Shown one piece after another: positions 11,445 to 35,114 of a stretch of 64,000 nt of DNA; the first letter of the stretch is position 1; every line of letters begins with the position of its first letter. Source of the DNA: Dipylidium caninum. Its lineage: Eukaryota > Platyhelminthes > Cestoda > Cyclophyllidea > Dipylidiidae. Made by a program: the position numbers and the translations under genes. Under the pieces are notes generated by a model. It had not been told where the DNA came from. It ran no database searches and saw nothing but the letters and a program-made list of their open reading frames with translations. Where the stretch lies: positions 124,001-188,000 of the forward strand of contig QEYB01001296.1 in the NCBI GenBank assembly GCA_017562135.1, in the 5' to 3' direction.

Positions 11445-13361
11445 AAAAGGAGAAATGGAACTTTTTATCATAACTTAAATTTTAATTTCCACTTGACATG
11501 TGTGTCAACAAACACCTATATTTTTTACTTTTATGCGCGATTTCACCTGATTCCCTAGCCACACAGCCATAGTACGTTCCAAACTAACTGACTTCGGACC
11601 GGCCAGTAAATTCAACAGTAGCTAAAAATTGATTCAGAGCGCAAAAATTTTCGGTCTGTACAAAGTCATTAGACCATGTCGAAAAGTAGTGAGTGAATTC
11701 ACTCTAGGAGTAGTGTAAAATTAGCCGTACGTTTGGGTCTGAATAACAGCGTTTTATGCACAACATTCTTGCCTCCAAATATAAACCTCCAAATACAAAA
11801 ATTAAATTTCGAGGCTTAATTCTGATAATGGTAGACTCATTTTCTTCTCTAGCTTCATGTATCAGAAAATAGTGGTATACTATGTGAAGCTCCAGATAAT
11901 CGCAGTATCATGCACCTGGGCAGGTCCCCACAAAGGCTTAATACTCAATAAGACCAAAGTACCAAAATGCAGGTAATTGATGTTGGCTTAAATAAAGAAG
12001 TGTTGACATCCGACTAGTAGGGTGAATTCGGCTTTGGAGTATATTACTATGGCAAAACGAGTTAGGCGATAATATCTTACACCTGGAACGGATTTTAAAA
12101 GGGTTGATCATATATGATAGCACTTTAGTAGCCTGTTACTAACACTATTATATTTGGGAAGCGTCTGAAACACAAAAATTTCCTGACAAATGTATAAGCA
12201 TCGATTATTGTCAGAGGTTCTATAAATTTAAGTTGTGTGTAGTACAAAAAAGCAAAAGCTCTCACAATTAACGGTCCAAGTTTGTAATTGATTTTTAAAA
12301 CCTAAAAAGGGCGAACAATTTTAATTCCACCATTTGAATATTATTGACTTAAGACTTTCCGGATCGTAATCCTATTACTTAATTATTTATGTGGCCTTTT
12401 ATCGTTTACTAAGTTAAATGCCTCAACTGGATTTTTTGACAATTCGTTTCGGTTAACTTAATGGCGCAAACATTGTCGAAAACTTTTCATTCTTCAGATG
12501 ATGCAGTTACGTAACAGGAAAAAGAGACCAAAACTTTTATAGCCTTCAAACCCTACATCAAATCGGCGTGATTCGATTTCGTGTTCATGACCAAAACCTA
12601 AACACCTTGCAATTTGGTATTCCATAAAATATCGCGTGCTAAACCACAAAAGGAGAGGTGTGGCCCTGAAAAATGTCGCTCTAGGAAAATGCATTCTAGA
12701 AGATATTGGTGCAAAATTAACCTCACCAGAAAATTTCATTTTACCAATTTTGTGGAAGCATGACATTTCCTTCTTTAGGAATTTGCAGCTGGCGATGAGA
12801 ACTTTCTTACAAATTCTCTCGATTTACTAGGCCTTAAGGGCTGACGTGGGAATACGATGATATTCATGTTACCTAGGTAAGGAAAGGTGGAAACATTTGC
12901 ATAAGATAAAGTCTTCATGGAGAGCTCAAAAGTACCTGCATTTGATAAAAAAATTGTGCCTTATAATTATTTATCTTACATTGATTGTAAGAGGCACGAG
13001 GTCCACTCACTGGCAGAAAAGGGGCAAGTGTGAATTGTGTAATTTTCACCTTACTGCCCCAAGTTTATCGCTTGTGAATACAATCAAAATACTACATGGT
13101 TAAGAAATGTTTGATAGAGAATGTCTTCAGCTTTAAAACAAAACGAGCAATAACACTTCAACTCGCTATGCGCAAAATGCCAGAGCGCACAAACGAAAAA
13201 CCCTTTTGCCTACTATTTCTTAGGTAACTGAAGGTCTTCCGTTGTGTGACCTAACGCGTTTAAATCAGTCAATAACTTTCCTCATATTGTCAGTGCTAAG
13301 TGTTCCTCCCTTAAACTATTACAGTTAGTCGAGCGAGCTATTAACCTTCCAGCATTCGGAA
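11445..13361. other. Intergenic, upstream of CASK
   Basis: AT-rich sequence without a supportable ORF; the frames at 11938-12123, 12494-12766 and 12636-12830 are short and unlike known proteins. An AG with weak pyrimidine tract ends 9 nt before the CASK ATG and could be a 5' UTR or spliced-leader acceptor. The CASK promoter is probably here, but no motif is identifiable. Confidence 0.5.
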
Positions 13362-25165
<11,804 letters not shown>

Positions 25166-25252
25166 AACGACGCCATTCTTATTAACATAGTGTATTAAGT
25201 ATTCTGTCGTCAGTTAGGATTATCTATACAGATTCTGCATCTCCCTACAAAC

Positions 25253-25258
25253 AATAAA
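25253..25258 (+). terminator. Poly(A) signal of CASK
   Basis: A canonical AATAAA lies 88 nt after the CASK stop codon, which fits a short 3' UTR ending before the convergent minus-strand ORF at 25378. Confidence 0.7.
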
Positions 25259-25377
25259 GTGTGACAACGGAGAAGTCGACCTTAATTATTCAGGAAAAAA
25301 AGGCGTTTCGATAAAATGTAGTGTTCAAGAAAGTGGAACAAATTAAGTGCATGTTGTGTGCCATGCTATTCGCCATA

Positions 25378-25668
25378 TCAGTCTAGGTAATCCCTCTTAA
25401 GTTTTTCGTTGAGATGCGATAACTTCAACGCAGTTTCGATGATAACCGGATTGAAAACCACTTGACTGTTGGCATACTCTTTCAAAATGCCTTCTAAAAA
25501 ACTAGTCGGGACGCACGACCTACCACAAATTTCCCCCAGCTCCTCTTCACATTGCGTTAGTTCAGCACTTATTTCGTTTATTTCTTTGTTCATTTGTTCA
25601 TAAAAACGCTGGTCGCTTTCGACCAGTGCTGGTGGAGTGTACTTGCCGCAATTATCCTTTAGACACAT
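25378..25668 (-). CDS. Small hypothetical coiled-coil protein
   Basis: A 96-codon ATG frame, convergent with CASK. I do not recognise it. The product is hydrophilic with a likely helical middle (EQMNKEINEISAEL) and five cysteines (MCLKDNC, QCEEELGEICGRSC). It ends in a charged tail (NEKLKRDYLD). A TAA lies in frame 24 nt upstream of the ATG, with no AG acceptor between them, so an upstream cis exon in this frame is excluded. The amino-acid composition looks protein-like and unlike nearby noise ORFs, which is the main reason to call it. It lies 380 nt downstream of the stop of the next minus-strand gene, so a shared transcript is possible but unproven. Confidence 0.38.
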   Translation of the reverse strand: MCLKDNCGKYTPPALVESDQRFYEQMNKEINEISAELTQCEEELGEICGRSCVPTSFLEGILKEYANSQVVFNPVIIETALKLSHLNEKLKRDYLD

Positions 25669-26048
25669 GTACGTTCGCAAACAGGATTAGTTCTCGAGGT
25701 CGTTCAGTAAAACAACGCCACATTGTTTAGATGCCTTAGTCTTCATCTTAATTATCGCTCCATTTTGAGTCACAATTATAACTCTAAGATTTAAACATCT
25801 TAAACAGTGACGTCCCAGCAGAACAACACACAACTACCCTTCTAACCCATCACCCCCCGGTTCCCGACGCGCACCGCATCCCACCCCACCCAAATGCCAC
25901 AGATAACGTACAAGCCCCCACCACACCTGCGCCCAAACCCACTATCAGATTAACGAAACTATTATTATAGGAATGAAAATCCAAGACATCGTTATTCGTA
26001 GCCAGCACGATCGTGTCGCCTAGGCCAATTTCCAAGTTTAAAGATCAG
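25669..26048. other. Spacer between two minus-strand genes
   Basis: It contains a short GC-rich patch (about 25840-25940). A 61-codon minus-strand frame here is low-complexity and glycine-rich and is not called. Confidence 0.4.
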
Positions 26049-27595
26049 TCATCGTCTTCCTGACGCCTCATCGCTGCATTCATCGTCACCTAAAAAAGTT
26101 TTTCACTGATATAAAAGTTGCAACATCGAAACAGAGATAACGCCGCTAAGGAATAATGTAATTGCGATGGTACACACTTCCCACTTTGCAACAATAACAC
26201 ATTCAGCAGTTTGAGGACAGCTTATACTTGGAAAGCTATTATAAACTACAACCCCTCACTGATAGTAACACACCTTAAGCCTAGACAGAACTTGCTGGAA
26301 CATAAAATATATGAACTCAGTAATCAAAAGCCTATGCCAGAATGTACCTTCGCCATCTTCATCGGAAAGATTGCTCAAGAGCGTAACTGGTGATGACTTA
26401 GATGAATTATTTTCATTTGGACTGAAATGAAAAACCAGTTTTCAGATTGTCAACAGGAGCTTCACCAGAAAAAAGCACAAAGAACAATCACAACCTACTT
26501 ATCATAATTTCTCGGAAAGTGTTTCGGGTTGGTTCGTACTGTTAACAAGCTTTTACGAAATTTTGTCGGTTTTCGGTATTTCTTACTATCAGCCCCCCAC
26601 ATTCTCGTGTACTGCCAGACTAGGTCGAGGACAAAACCGCGTGGGCGACAAGGAAGCCGTCCTCCTGAAATTTTCACTGCAACAGCACTCACGTGTGCTT
26701 TCGAAAACCTTTTCAGCAACTCGTGATTTTTTCAAGGGCCCTTCTTCAGATGAATCTTCCAGATTAAATATATCACATTTTCGATGTAGACGATGAACGC
26801 TACCACATCCACTATTGCGTTCGCCGAGAAGGGGAAGTGGGCTACGCCAACTATTCCATTGGCAATCAGTTCCAACGGCACGATGGGACTCTCTTTTCGA
26901 ATGCCACCAAGTCTTACGCCTCTTCCGCCAGCGCCTACGACGAGTTGATAGTTGGCAACGCGACTGTGAGTCATCCGCAGAGCTCGTTATTACAGGAGAT
27001 GAACTAGCAGTCGGTACTGACCTAGGTGGAGTGATCGAAAGCATGGAAGAATCCGATGAAATTACGTCACAACCAGATGGATAAGGAAAACGTGACTGGA
27101 AAGAACAATCCCGAGGGTCACGCCAAGAATTCCTACAAGAACTCATATTAAGTGGACGAGAAGATCCGATGACGTAACTGAAGATTCGCTTGCTCCCAGC
27201 GTTCAAAGTGGGTAACGACAGTCTTACTCGGGCTACCGAACTTCTAAAAATATGTCAATTACTTAGGCTTTCTTACCGTTGTGTATATAAGCCGAAAGAT
27301 GTGTCATTCGGAGGGTCAGCAGCAAACAATGAATGATCACTACTCTTATTCCAACACCCTGATATGTCCTGATTTAATAGATTTATCTAAGACAAGCTAA
27401 AATTCACAAGATTTGCTATACTTCACCAGGTTCTATATTCGAGAATCGGTTGTCATTCGCAGTTAAGCGAGCAACACCTTGACTCAGCCGTGAAATTGTT
27501 TTCGCGGTGACAGCATCAGGATGAAATGCACATTGGCCTCTGCTATACTTGCAACGAGAATGGGTAAGGTGGCTGTTTTCTTCATAAGAATCCAT
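26049..27595 (-). CDS. Unrecognised six-exon gene; basic protein with acidic tail
   Basis: Exons (minus): 27595-27422, 27368-27277, 27243-26693, 26664-26499, 26421-26348, 26089-26049. Five introns of 53, 33, 28, 77 and 258 bp all have GT-AG ends, and every phase agrees. The total is 1098 nt, giving 365 aa. I do not recognise the family. The N-terminus (MDSYEENSHLTHSRCKYSRG) is polar. The centre is serine-rich and then strongly basic (RRRRWRKRRKTWWHSKR), a likely nuclear-localisation or nucleic-acid-binding stretch. A segment LEDSSEEGPLKKSR follows, then an aromatic/basic block (GFVLDLVWQYTRMWG, KKYRKPTKFRK) and an acidic tail (LSDEDGEGDDECSDEASGRR). Nuclear location is inference. The model rests only on splice logic; the frame of the large third exon is the weakest part, because the other minus-strand frames are also partly open there. 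Confidence 0.5.
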
Positions 27596-29051
27596 ACTTT
27601 TCAATTACACCTGAGTGTAAGTTGTTGACGCGGTTCACTGCAACAGAAGGCGGATAAGCAAGGGTGAATACTAAGTGATCCAAAGCGATTCGACAAGGGC
27701 TCGTCGTTCGGGATTAAGTAGCATAATTAACGTTTTCCCAGGTTAGACAGGTCTGTCAGTCTGATATCACTCGTACAGAAGAGGCCATTAACACACACGT
27801 TGTTTAAGTGAGTTTGGATACAAACGTCAAATTAACATATATACCATGGGAAAATCTATTACCCGCCAGGCGAACAACTAGAAGCCTTGCGGACGCAGAA
27901 AACGCCCACAGCCGCCCGCCCACCCGACCCGTACACCAAAATAACCTTAATCATTTGGTAAACTCATTAAAACAGTTATTAAGAAATATAAAATTCCAAA
28001 TACGCAAAATGTACTTGGCTAGTAGGAAAGAATTTACCGCGTTATACTTAACTAGAATACTTATAATTTAAATAGTGTTTTGGCTATGGAAAAGTTTTAA
28101 GAAGAGCTGGTATATTTTCATTCAAACAGTTCGGAAAAGGCTTAGACGGAGGCCCAAGGTGTACACAAGCAGGCAAAAATTATTACAAATGAGAGAAATG
28201 CGTTAAGAGTTAGTAAATTAAGGAATGGTCAGATTTAAAAGGCAGGTTACTGGCGCGCTTATATTTAACGTTTATAGTTTTTGCTTAGTTGAATTTTACT
28301 AAGAGAACCAATCATTGTGTTCACATTTACATTGACAAACGAGTGTTTCAAGAGCCCATAACCGATGGGTGTTAACGTCCATGATTCCACGTACTTCAAG
28401 GGCAAGCTATAGAGAATTCCTATTTATGCTTGTTATTTCTGATGGGCCATAAGATATCAACCAATGCGCATTCAATAATCCCGCTCCTCGACCACGATTT
28501 TTAGAAGGTAAATTAATGCCACAAACAAAATTTTATTAAGGCCGTCCGGGGGCAAGAAATAACTGCTACTACTTAATATGCAAATTTTCTTATTCTCAAT
28601 ATAGTTCGCTCCGTAATGAGGGTCTGTGGAAGATCATGTATGCGCTTTTGATAGTTCCGTCATGTGGCTTAATTTAAGTTGGTTTCAACCTTTTTCTTTC
28701 GAACCGTACAAATTTCTATCAGGCTATCTTGTTTTTGTTTGGAATAATAATGAACGTTAAGGATTTGTAATACGTAGAAGCAAGTGCGAATTAAATGTAT
28801 TCAGATATGCTCCTTTACACTTGCTCTTTATTTCCACAAAAATTAAAGTTTGCTAACGCTGCATGGAGTATTCTCGGAGAGCGTACATTTGGTGAAGACT
28901 AGGTTTAGTACATGAGTGCATTGTTTAATGATTCAGACCTGTTGGTCTCAGAGCCGTTAATGCTTTTAGCGGCGTATAGGTGTCAGCCTGTGGTCTATTT
29001 AATTTGATACAAGACGTCATTAAATAGCCTGAAGAGCTTCCGTATCTCTAG
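27596..29051. other. Divergent spacer upstream of MORC2
   Basis: AT-rich, head-to-head between the unrecognised minus-strand gene and MORC2. One 87-codon ORF at 27808-28071 has no family resemblance. It probably holds both promoters. Confidence 0.5.
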
Positions 29052-32000
29052 ATGGAAACGTACGCGCGGCTTAGTCGGGCTCAACTAAGCTTTGACTACT
29101 TGCATACCAATTCGTAATGGCCTTTTGAAAAGTTGTATCAAATTTTCTAGCACTACCCATGAGTTTCTCTTCGGGGCAATTGCAGAGCTTATTGATAACG
29201 CACGGGATGCAGGCGCAACTGAGATTGATATTTTTACTGGTAGGTCTCCCAAAATAGCTGTTTATCGGTTTTAGTTAAAGATCAATCCTTGAGGGGTGGA
29301 TTTTTGCTATATTTCCTTGACAATGGCTGCGGAATGTCTGCCGGTAAACTTAGCTGAGCAGTTTACATCTTGTGTAGACGAGGCGAAAAATGTCATTGTT
29401 TTTGGGAAGTCGTTTAAAAGGTCAGATGACCGGTCGTCTATTGGTATGTACGGTAATGGGCTTAAATCGTAAGCCTTTTTCAACTTAAAAACTTTTTCTT
29501 AGCGGTTCTATGCGTATCGGAAATGATATGATATTGTTTACGAAGAGAGATGCCGTCTTAAGCTGTGTTTTTTTATCCCGAACCTTTCATGAAACCGAAA
29601 AGTTGGATGAAGTTATCGTACCGCTACCTTCCTTTCGAGCGAACGACAAAATACCCATAAATTCTTCAATTGATGAACAAAAAAAGGTATTTATATGAGT
29701 TCAACGATTTTTTAGCACGAAATCGAAATGCAAATTGTCTATAAGTACTCGCCATTCCACTGCGCGAAAGATTTCTTTCTTCAATTCGATAGGATCAAAG
29801 GCGATAGCGGTACTCTGGTTATTATATATAATATGAAATTGTTGGACAACGGATCCGCAGAACTAGATATCACTACCGATCCTCGTGACATTCTTTTGGC
29901 GGCCAGTTCTGATAAGGAAGATCCAATGGAACCCCACGCCGATATTGAGTAGGATTGGGATTTTTACGTTCTTTTTATACACATTCCTATGTGTATATTG
30001 CTTGTTTACTTTACATTAGACTTCCTCCGGAAAAACGAAGTCTTCGAGCCTATGTATCGATTCTCTATTCGGACCCTCGAATGAAAGTCTATATTCAATC
30101 CAGAAAAGTTCAAACGAAACGCCTTCTGGATACATTATATGCTGTTAAACGTTATAATTTCGCCAGTAAAACATTTCGCACGCGAGCCGAACGTGAACTG
30201 ATAAAAGCTAAGGAAGATGTCAAAGTTGGTATGTTAACCTCTCTTGAAGTACGTCTGATGATTTCAATGTGCTTCTTCTGCACTTCGCGTAGCTATCACC
30301 TTGGTTATTGTTTATTTGTGCGTTTTAACTATTTTAAGACACTGCTTTTTGGTGTTGTTTTTCTACCCTCGTACCGGCAATGTTGCTGTCCGAAGAGCTT
30401 GTTGACAATCTATAGATGATAAGATGTGTATACGGTATACGGGAAACAGTTTGCTCTTAGTAAGTTTGACAAACAGACCAAAAAAGCTTCTCAAGTTGGA
30501 TTGACAACCACAGAAGAACTCAATCACATGCAGTTAAATATATAATGCTTACCTTCCAGTAAGCTATGGTGGCACTCCCTTTCTATTTATTGCGTATTAC
30601 TGTTATTATTCAATGATTTTAACAGCTTTGTTTGTCGAGCCACTTACAAATCTTCAGTCATTTGACCTGGAATAATCGTAAGATGTGGTGGTTAGACTAA
30701 TTTCAATGCTAACGACGGTATTATTCTACTTTATGTTTAATAAAAAAGTTTCGAAATTTGCCATTCTTTGAAGGTACTTCAAATTAAATGATTTTTGCCT
30801 CTGCTTCAGCCGAATTACTTGCCAGGGAGGCAGAAAGTAAGGCACGGGACTGTGAACTTCGTTATGAAAATTCAAAGGACCCTGAGCATCTTGTAAGTTG
30901 TTTCCGTAGCTAGACCTCTGTAGTTTATTTCGCACGTCAAGTTCTAGTCATTTATGACCTAACCTCTAAAAATTATAAGATTAAAGAAATTAGTTTTGGC
31001 ACTTTCCGCCATTATGGTAAATGTATCGTCATTTTACCTTTTTGTAGAGGCTGGCCCGTCGGTTGAATAATGCTGCTGCGGAAAAAAGAAATATCGTCTC
31101 GGTTAAGCAAAATGTCGTAGCTCGGAAGCAAAAAGCGCTTAAAGATCCTAAAACGCTGACCTTTTATTTTGGGATGAATGTGGTTAACCGGGCGTGTGAT
31201 GGAATGTTTGTGTATAACTGCTCGCGTCTTATAAAAATGTATCAAAGAATTGGTCCTCAACAGGACTCTAGCATGACTTGCCGAGGTGTTGTAGGCATTG
31301 TCGACGTCCCCTATATGGTTCTGGGTAAGCCACTTCAGAAGTGTTTTTTTTTGTTTAAAATGTTTCCTATGCAATTTTCATTCTCCGAATTAGATTCAAT
31401 TTAGGAAGCCAGCGTTAAATTTACGTAATCAATTCATCGTATTCCAAAGGGTCCGTTTGACATGTTAATAATTCATTAAACTTAGGTAATATCTACTTCT
31501 AATTTCATATTAAAGTTTCATTTTGAAACCTACAATTATTAGCCGCCCGTCCCATTTTTGATGTCAAATTAATCCTTTTTTCTTGGTGTTGAAAGACATT
31601 CCGGAGTCTTCGATACGTCCTACAAGAATGTCCTTTGGGGACAAGAGGTTTCGTAATGTGGCCTGAAAAATGGACATCAAATTAGCTTTTCAATTGTTAA
31701 TAAGTCCTAGTTCATGTTGAATATATTACCTTGGTAAAACTTATCAATCATGCAAGTACACCTGAATTGAGTATATCTGCACTTTTTGTAGAGCCCACTC
31801 ATAATAAACAGGATTTTGCGGATGCAAAGGAATTTCGTCAATTGATGCGAGCCATGGCTGACCACCTGATGCAGTATTGGGATGACTTGGCGATCGAAAA
31901 AAATGGAAGCGAGGATACGAACAGATTTTGGAAGAGTTTCGGTTATTTATCGGCGCGTTGGAGGGATCCACCCAGTGATGATGAAAAGTATGCTCGAAAA

Positions 32001-35000
32001 CGTTACTCTTGTGTCTCCCTTTGTGTCCAATGTGGTGAGTTATGAGTTCCTTTGTCGTGTATGTTCGTCAGCTATATCTTTTGTTGCAGGCCAAGTAATA
32101 ACGGCGTTATTCTTCAACTCTAACTGGCGTGTACTTGATCAATTTGTGGGACTATCCTTTTTTCCTTTTACTTTTGAAATATTCTCGTTTTGCTCTTTTT
32201 ATTTAAAAGACTGTTACTCATTTCCATGTGTTTTTCTAAAACAACGACAGTATTCCAGTGATTTTAGACCAAGATTTCAAATGTGTTCGTCCACATCACG
32301 AAATATTTGAGAACGTAAGGGTACGCCACTGATTTATGGATAGTCGCCTAACTGTCAGTCAATAAAATCTAATTTTTAATAGGTCTTAATTAGCAAAAAC
32401 GTCAAATATCTTGGGTCGCTTAGGGACATGGAAAGACCTATTATTGTCTACTTTTTTCTTCTGTTAGCCAAATGTTCCTAATTCTTTCTTCGTAGACAAA
32501 TGCCTCAAGTGGAGGGTCCTTCCCTACTCGCAGAGTCAAGTGGGGCGTGATGTTCCTGATAGCTGGCAATGTCGAGACAACCCCGATCAAAAGCATCGGA
32601 GGTCTTATATTTCCTCCTAACTTATCGACCTATTCTAAATATTTCTCATAGTTTTATGGTTATTTGCTCTTCCGCTAGGCTTGAACACTTGTATATTTAT
32701 ATAAGAATATCAGTTAGCCTTTGATTTCTGTCTTATCGTTATTTTGCAGCTGTGATACGCCTGAGGAGGATATGAGTCCGCTTCTTGGTGTGCTTAAAAG
32801 GAAAATTAAGACTAAAGAACAGCGGCAGGCTGAATTAGAAGCGCAAATCCGCAAAAAGCAGGTATTATTCTAAGCATAAATTAATAGATACTCTCTTAAA
32901 TGTTCAAATTTTGTATGCATACTTTTTACGGGTATTTATCTATCAGTGAAACATATCTTTCACCTAACAGGAGGAACTGGAGCAGATCTTGGATCCAGAT
33001 GAAGAACCTTCTGTTCGTAATCGGGGGAAACGGTCGTCTCGGTCTTCTTTGACTTCAACCCTACCAACTAAAAGGCGAATCACACGCGCTGCCTCCCCAT
33101 CTCCTCCACGCACTATCACGGTTGCTGATAGGAAGAAGATGAATGTTCAGTCCGAAGTCAAAACAACGTCTAGGATCGCCTCGCGAAAACCAACTACTTC
33201 CACACCTTTTTCGAGGCCTACCTCTAAACCAGATAGGTCCCGGCACAGCGTATGTTTTTCTCCTGACCCTTATTTCTTTATCCACTCAGTAACGTTTGCA
33301 TATATGGGAACTTCAGTCGTCTCGTCGCTCTCCATATCGGCAAAGTACAGACTCAGGGGAAGTTACTTCAGACGAAGATCAGGTTTCTCGGGAGAAATTG
33401 AGTGTGAGAGTGAAGGCATCATCTAATCCTGGAAATGCTAACAGGTCTGGAACCAGTAAAATGAATAACACCGAAGAAAATTCGAATGATCCCCTTAAAG
33501 TTGTAAGTTAAGTACTCTTTGAACGGTAGTCATGACGCATTTCGTTTCCCGCTTCATCCTCACTGATTGGCCATTTATTGTTGCGTAAACTTTTATGTAT
33601 GCTGGTTAGACACTTGCCTCTTCGAGCTACTCTCTATTATCGGAACGTAAGGATTACTAACTTTTTAATACGTGTGCAAAAACCAACTAGGGGCATGCGT
33701 TTGTTAATCCCCCATTGTTAGAGGCTCCACAAGTCGGGACGTGGTACTCAAATTCTGTTTAATTATACTAGAAATCGTCTGTCGCTTTGCCATGTTTGTT
33801 TCTTATTAGTGAAACATCTAGTATCCATTTATATTGGTGAAACAGGGTGAGAAAATTCGTAGCAGTGCATTTCAGGACCGATGAATCACATTCCTTGAGT
33901 AAACATCGAAGGCATACAGCTACCATGGAATATTCTTAACGATGTACTTTCGGAAAGTCCGCCAATGTTTAATATTTTTCCTAGCTGTTTGACTTGAGTC
34001 ACGTGTGTATTGTAATCAAGTGGTTTTCATATTACAACTAACTTTCAGTTGAATTCCCGAAATGCGTTCGAAAATACGTTGGCAAAGAGTCCCGAAGAAA
34101 CCGGAGATGCGCTCAAGTCGCCACCTCGCCTCTCTAACGGTTCTCCTACGTCCCCTGCAGAAGTTTCAAGAAAGCGGTAAATTGCATTTCCCTGTTTATT
34201 TTTACACTTACAATTGTGTTATGACTTTGACATATCTTATCAACAGCCATGAAGACACGATAAGGGATACAGAACCCACTTCAACTACGAAGGATATCCA
34301 CGTAAGGTGATTTTAGCTTGCATTCAAGTCTCTGTCAATATCCAAATATAAATTTTTGTGTTTCAGGATTCGGCAATAACCGCGAAAATTGCCGAGAAAT
34401 TGAAGTAAGCATATCAATTTTGCAGGTTTTACCTTATTTAATTACATTTAAAGCGATTTTAATGTCGTTTCTACGTCATAATTTATTTGAAGAACTATTA
34501 ACTTAGGATATGCTTACGCTACTTCTTGCCGCCGAAATGGCCAATGGAGAAGGAACGAATTCACACATTAACGGAGACAGACTTGACCGAGTTCCCCCTT
34601 GAAACTTTCTTTGACCGATATGAACAAGGTTTACGAGCTGTAAGTTCTTTGAGCTTTCCAGACAAACGGATACTACTGCCCACTTTCCTTCCCTTTAGCT
34701 TCTTGGCAATTTCCAACAGGAAACCCAACTTATCGGGGAAACTTTGCAAAATCTTCGAGGAGACGTTGCCCGTCTCTTGGACAAAGTAGCTCCTGTAAGC
34801 ATGCTGTTTCATCGTCCTTGACTTCTTGGCCTCCATTTCTGCTGAAAAGGCGACACCAAGCTTAGGATTTTGATTCCGAGATAGAGTACCCATCGCTTTG
34901 GCCACCTTGTTGAGTCGTTAAATATGTTAAAAGTTAGTGAGATAAGTAACATTCTTCTCTATGGTATTAATTTTTTTATTTACATCCCAGGCAAACTTAC

Positions 35001-35114
35001 TCCAACCTCTCTTTTTCTGCTGAACTGCCGTTTTTTTAGGATTTGAATGCGTCGTCGCAAGCCAAGGAAACAATTGATCAAGTTCTGAGGGATTATCTTG
35101 ACCAAAACTACTAG
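29052..35114 (+). CDS. MORC2: MORC2-type GHKL ATPase with CW zinc finger, 20 exons
   Basis: Exons: 29052-29113, 29151-29239, 29275-29343, 29378-29468, 29503-29686, 29716-29948, 30020-30228, 30810-30892, 31048-31324, 31792-32034, 32496-32601, 32750-32861, 32971-33249, 33317-33502, 34049-34176, 34247-34301, 34367-34404, 34507-34639, 34699-34794, 35040-35114. They total 2748 nt, giving 915 aa (human 1032). The ATPase core has ELIDNARDA (Asn37), FLDNGCGM (Asp66) and YGNGLKSGSM. A charged coiled-coil insert ([14 protein letters not shown]) sits within the ATPase module, as in human MORC2. The second half of the module keeps [15 protein letters not shown] and [14 protein letters not shown]. The CW finger (~505-550) shows CDKCLKWR and WQC. 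The C-terminus keeps CLRYFLPP and a helical tail. MORC2 works with the HUSH pathway in chromatin compaction and silencing. No chromo-like domain is visible before CLRYFLPP, unlike in vertebrates. Confidence 0.95.

Noticed and set aside
26732..26974. 80-codon hydrophobic minus-strand frame
   Set aside because: It overlaps exon 3 of the six-exon orphan model in another frame and has no splice sites that extend it. I keep some doubt because both frames are open here.
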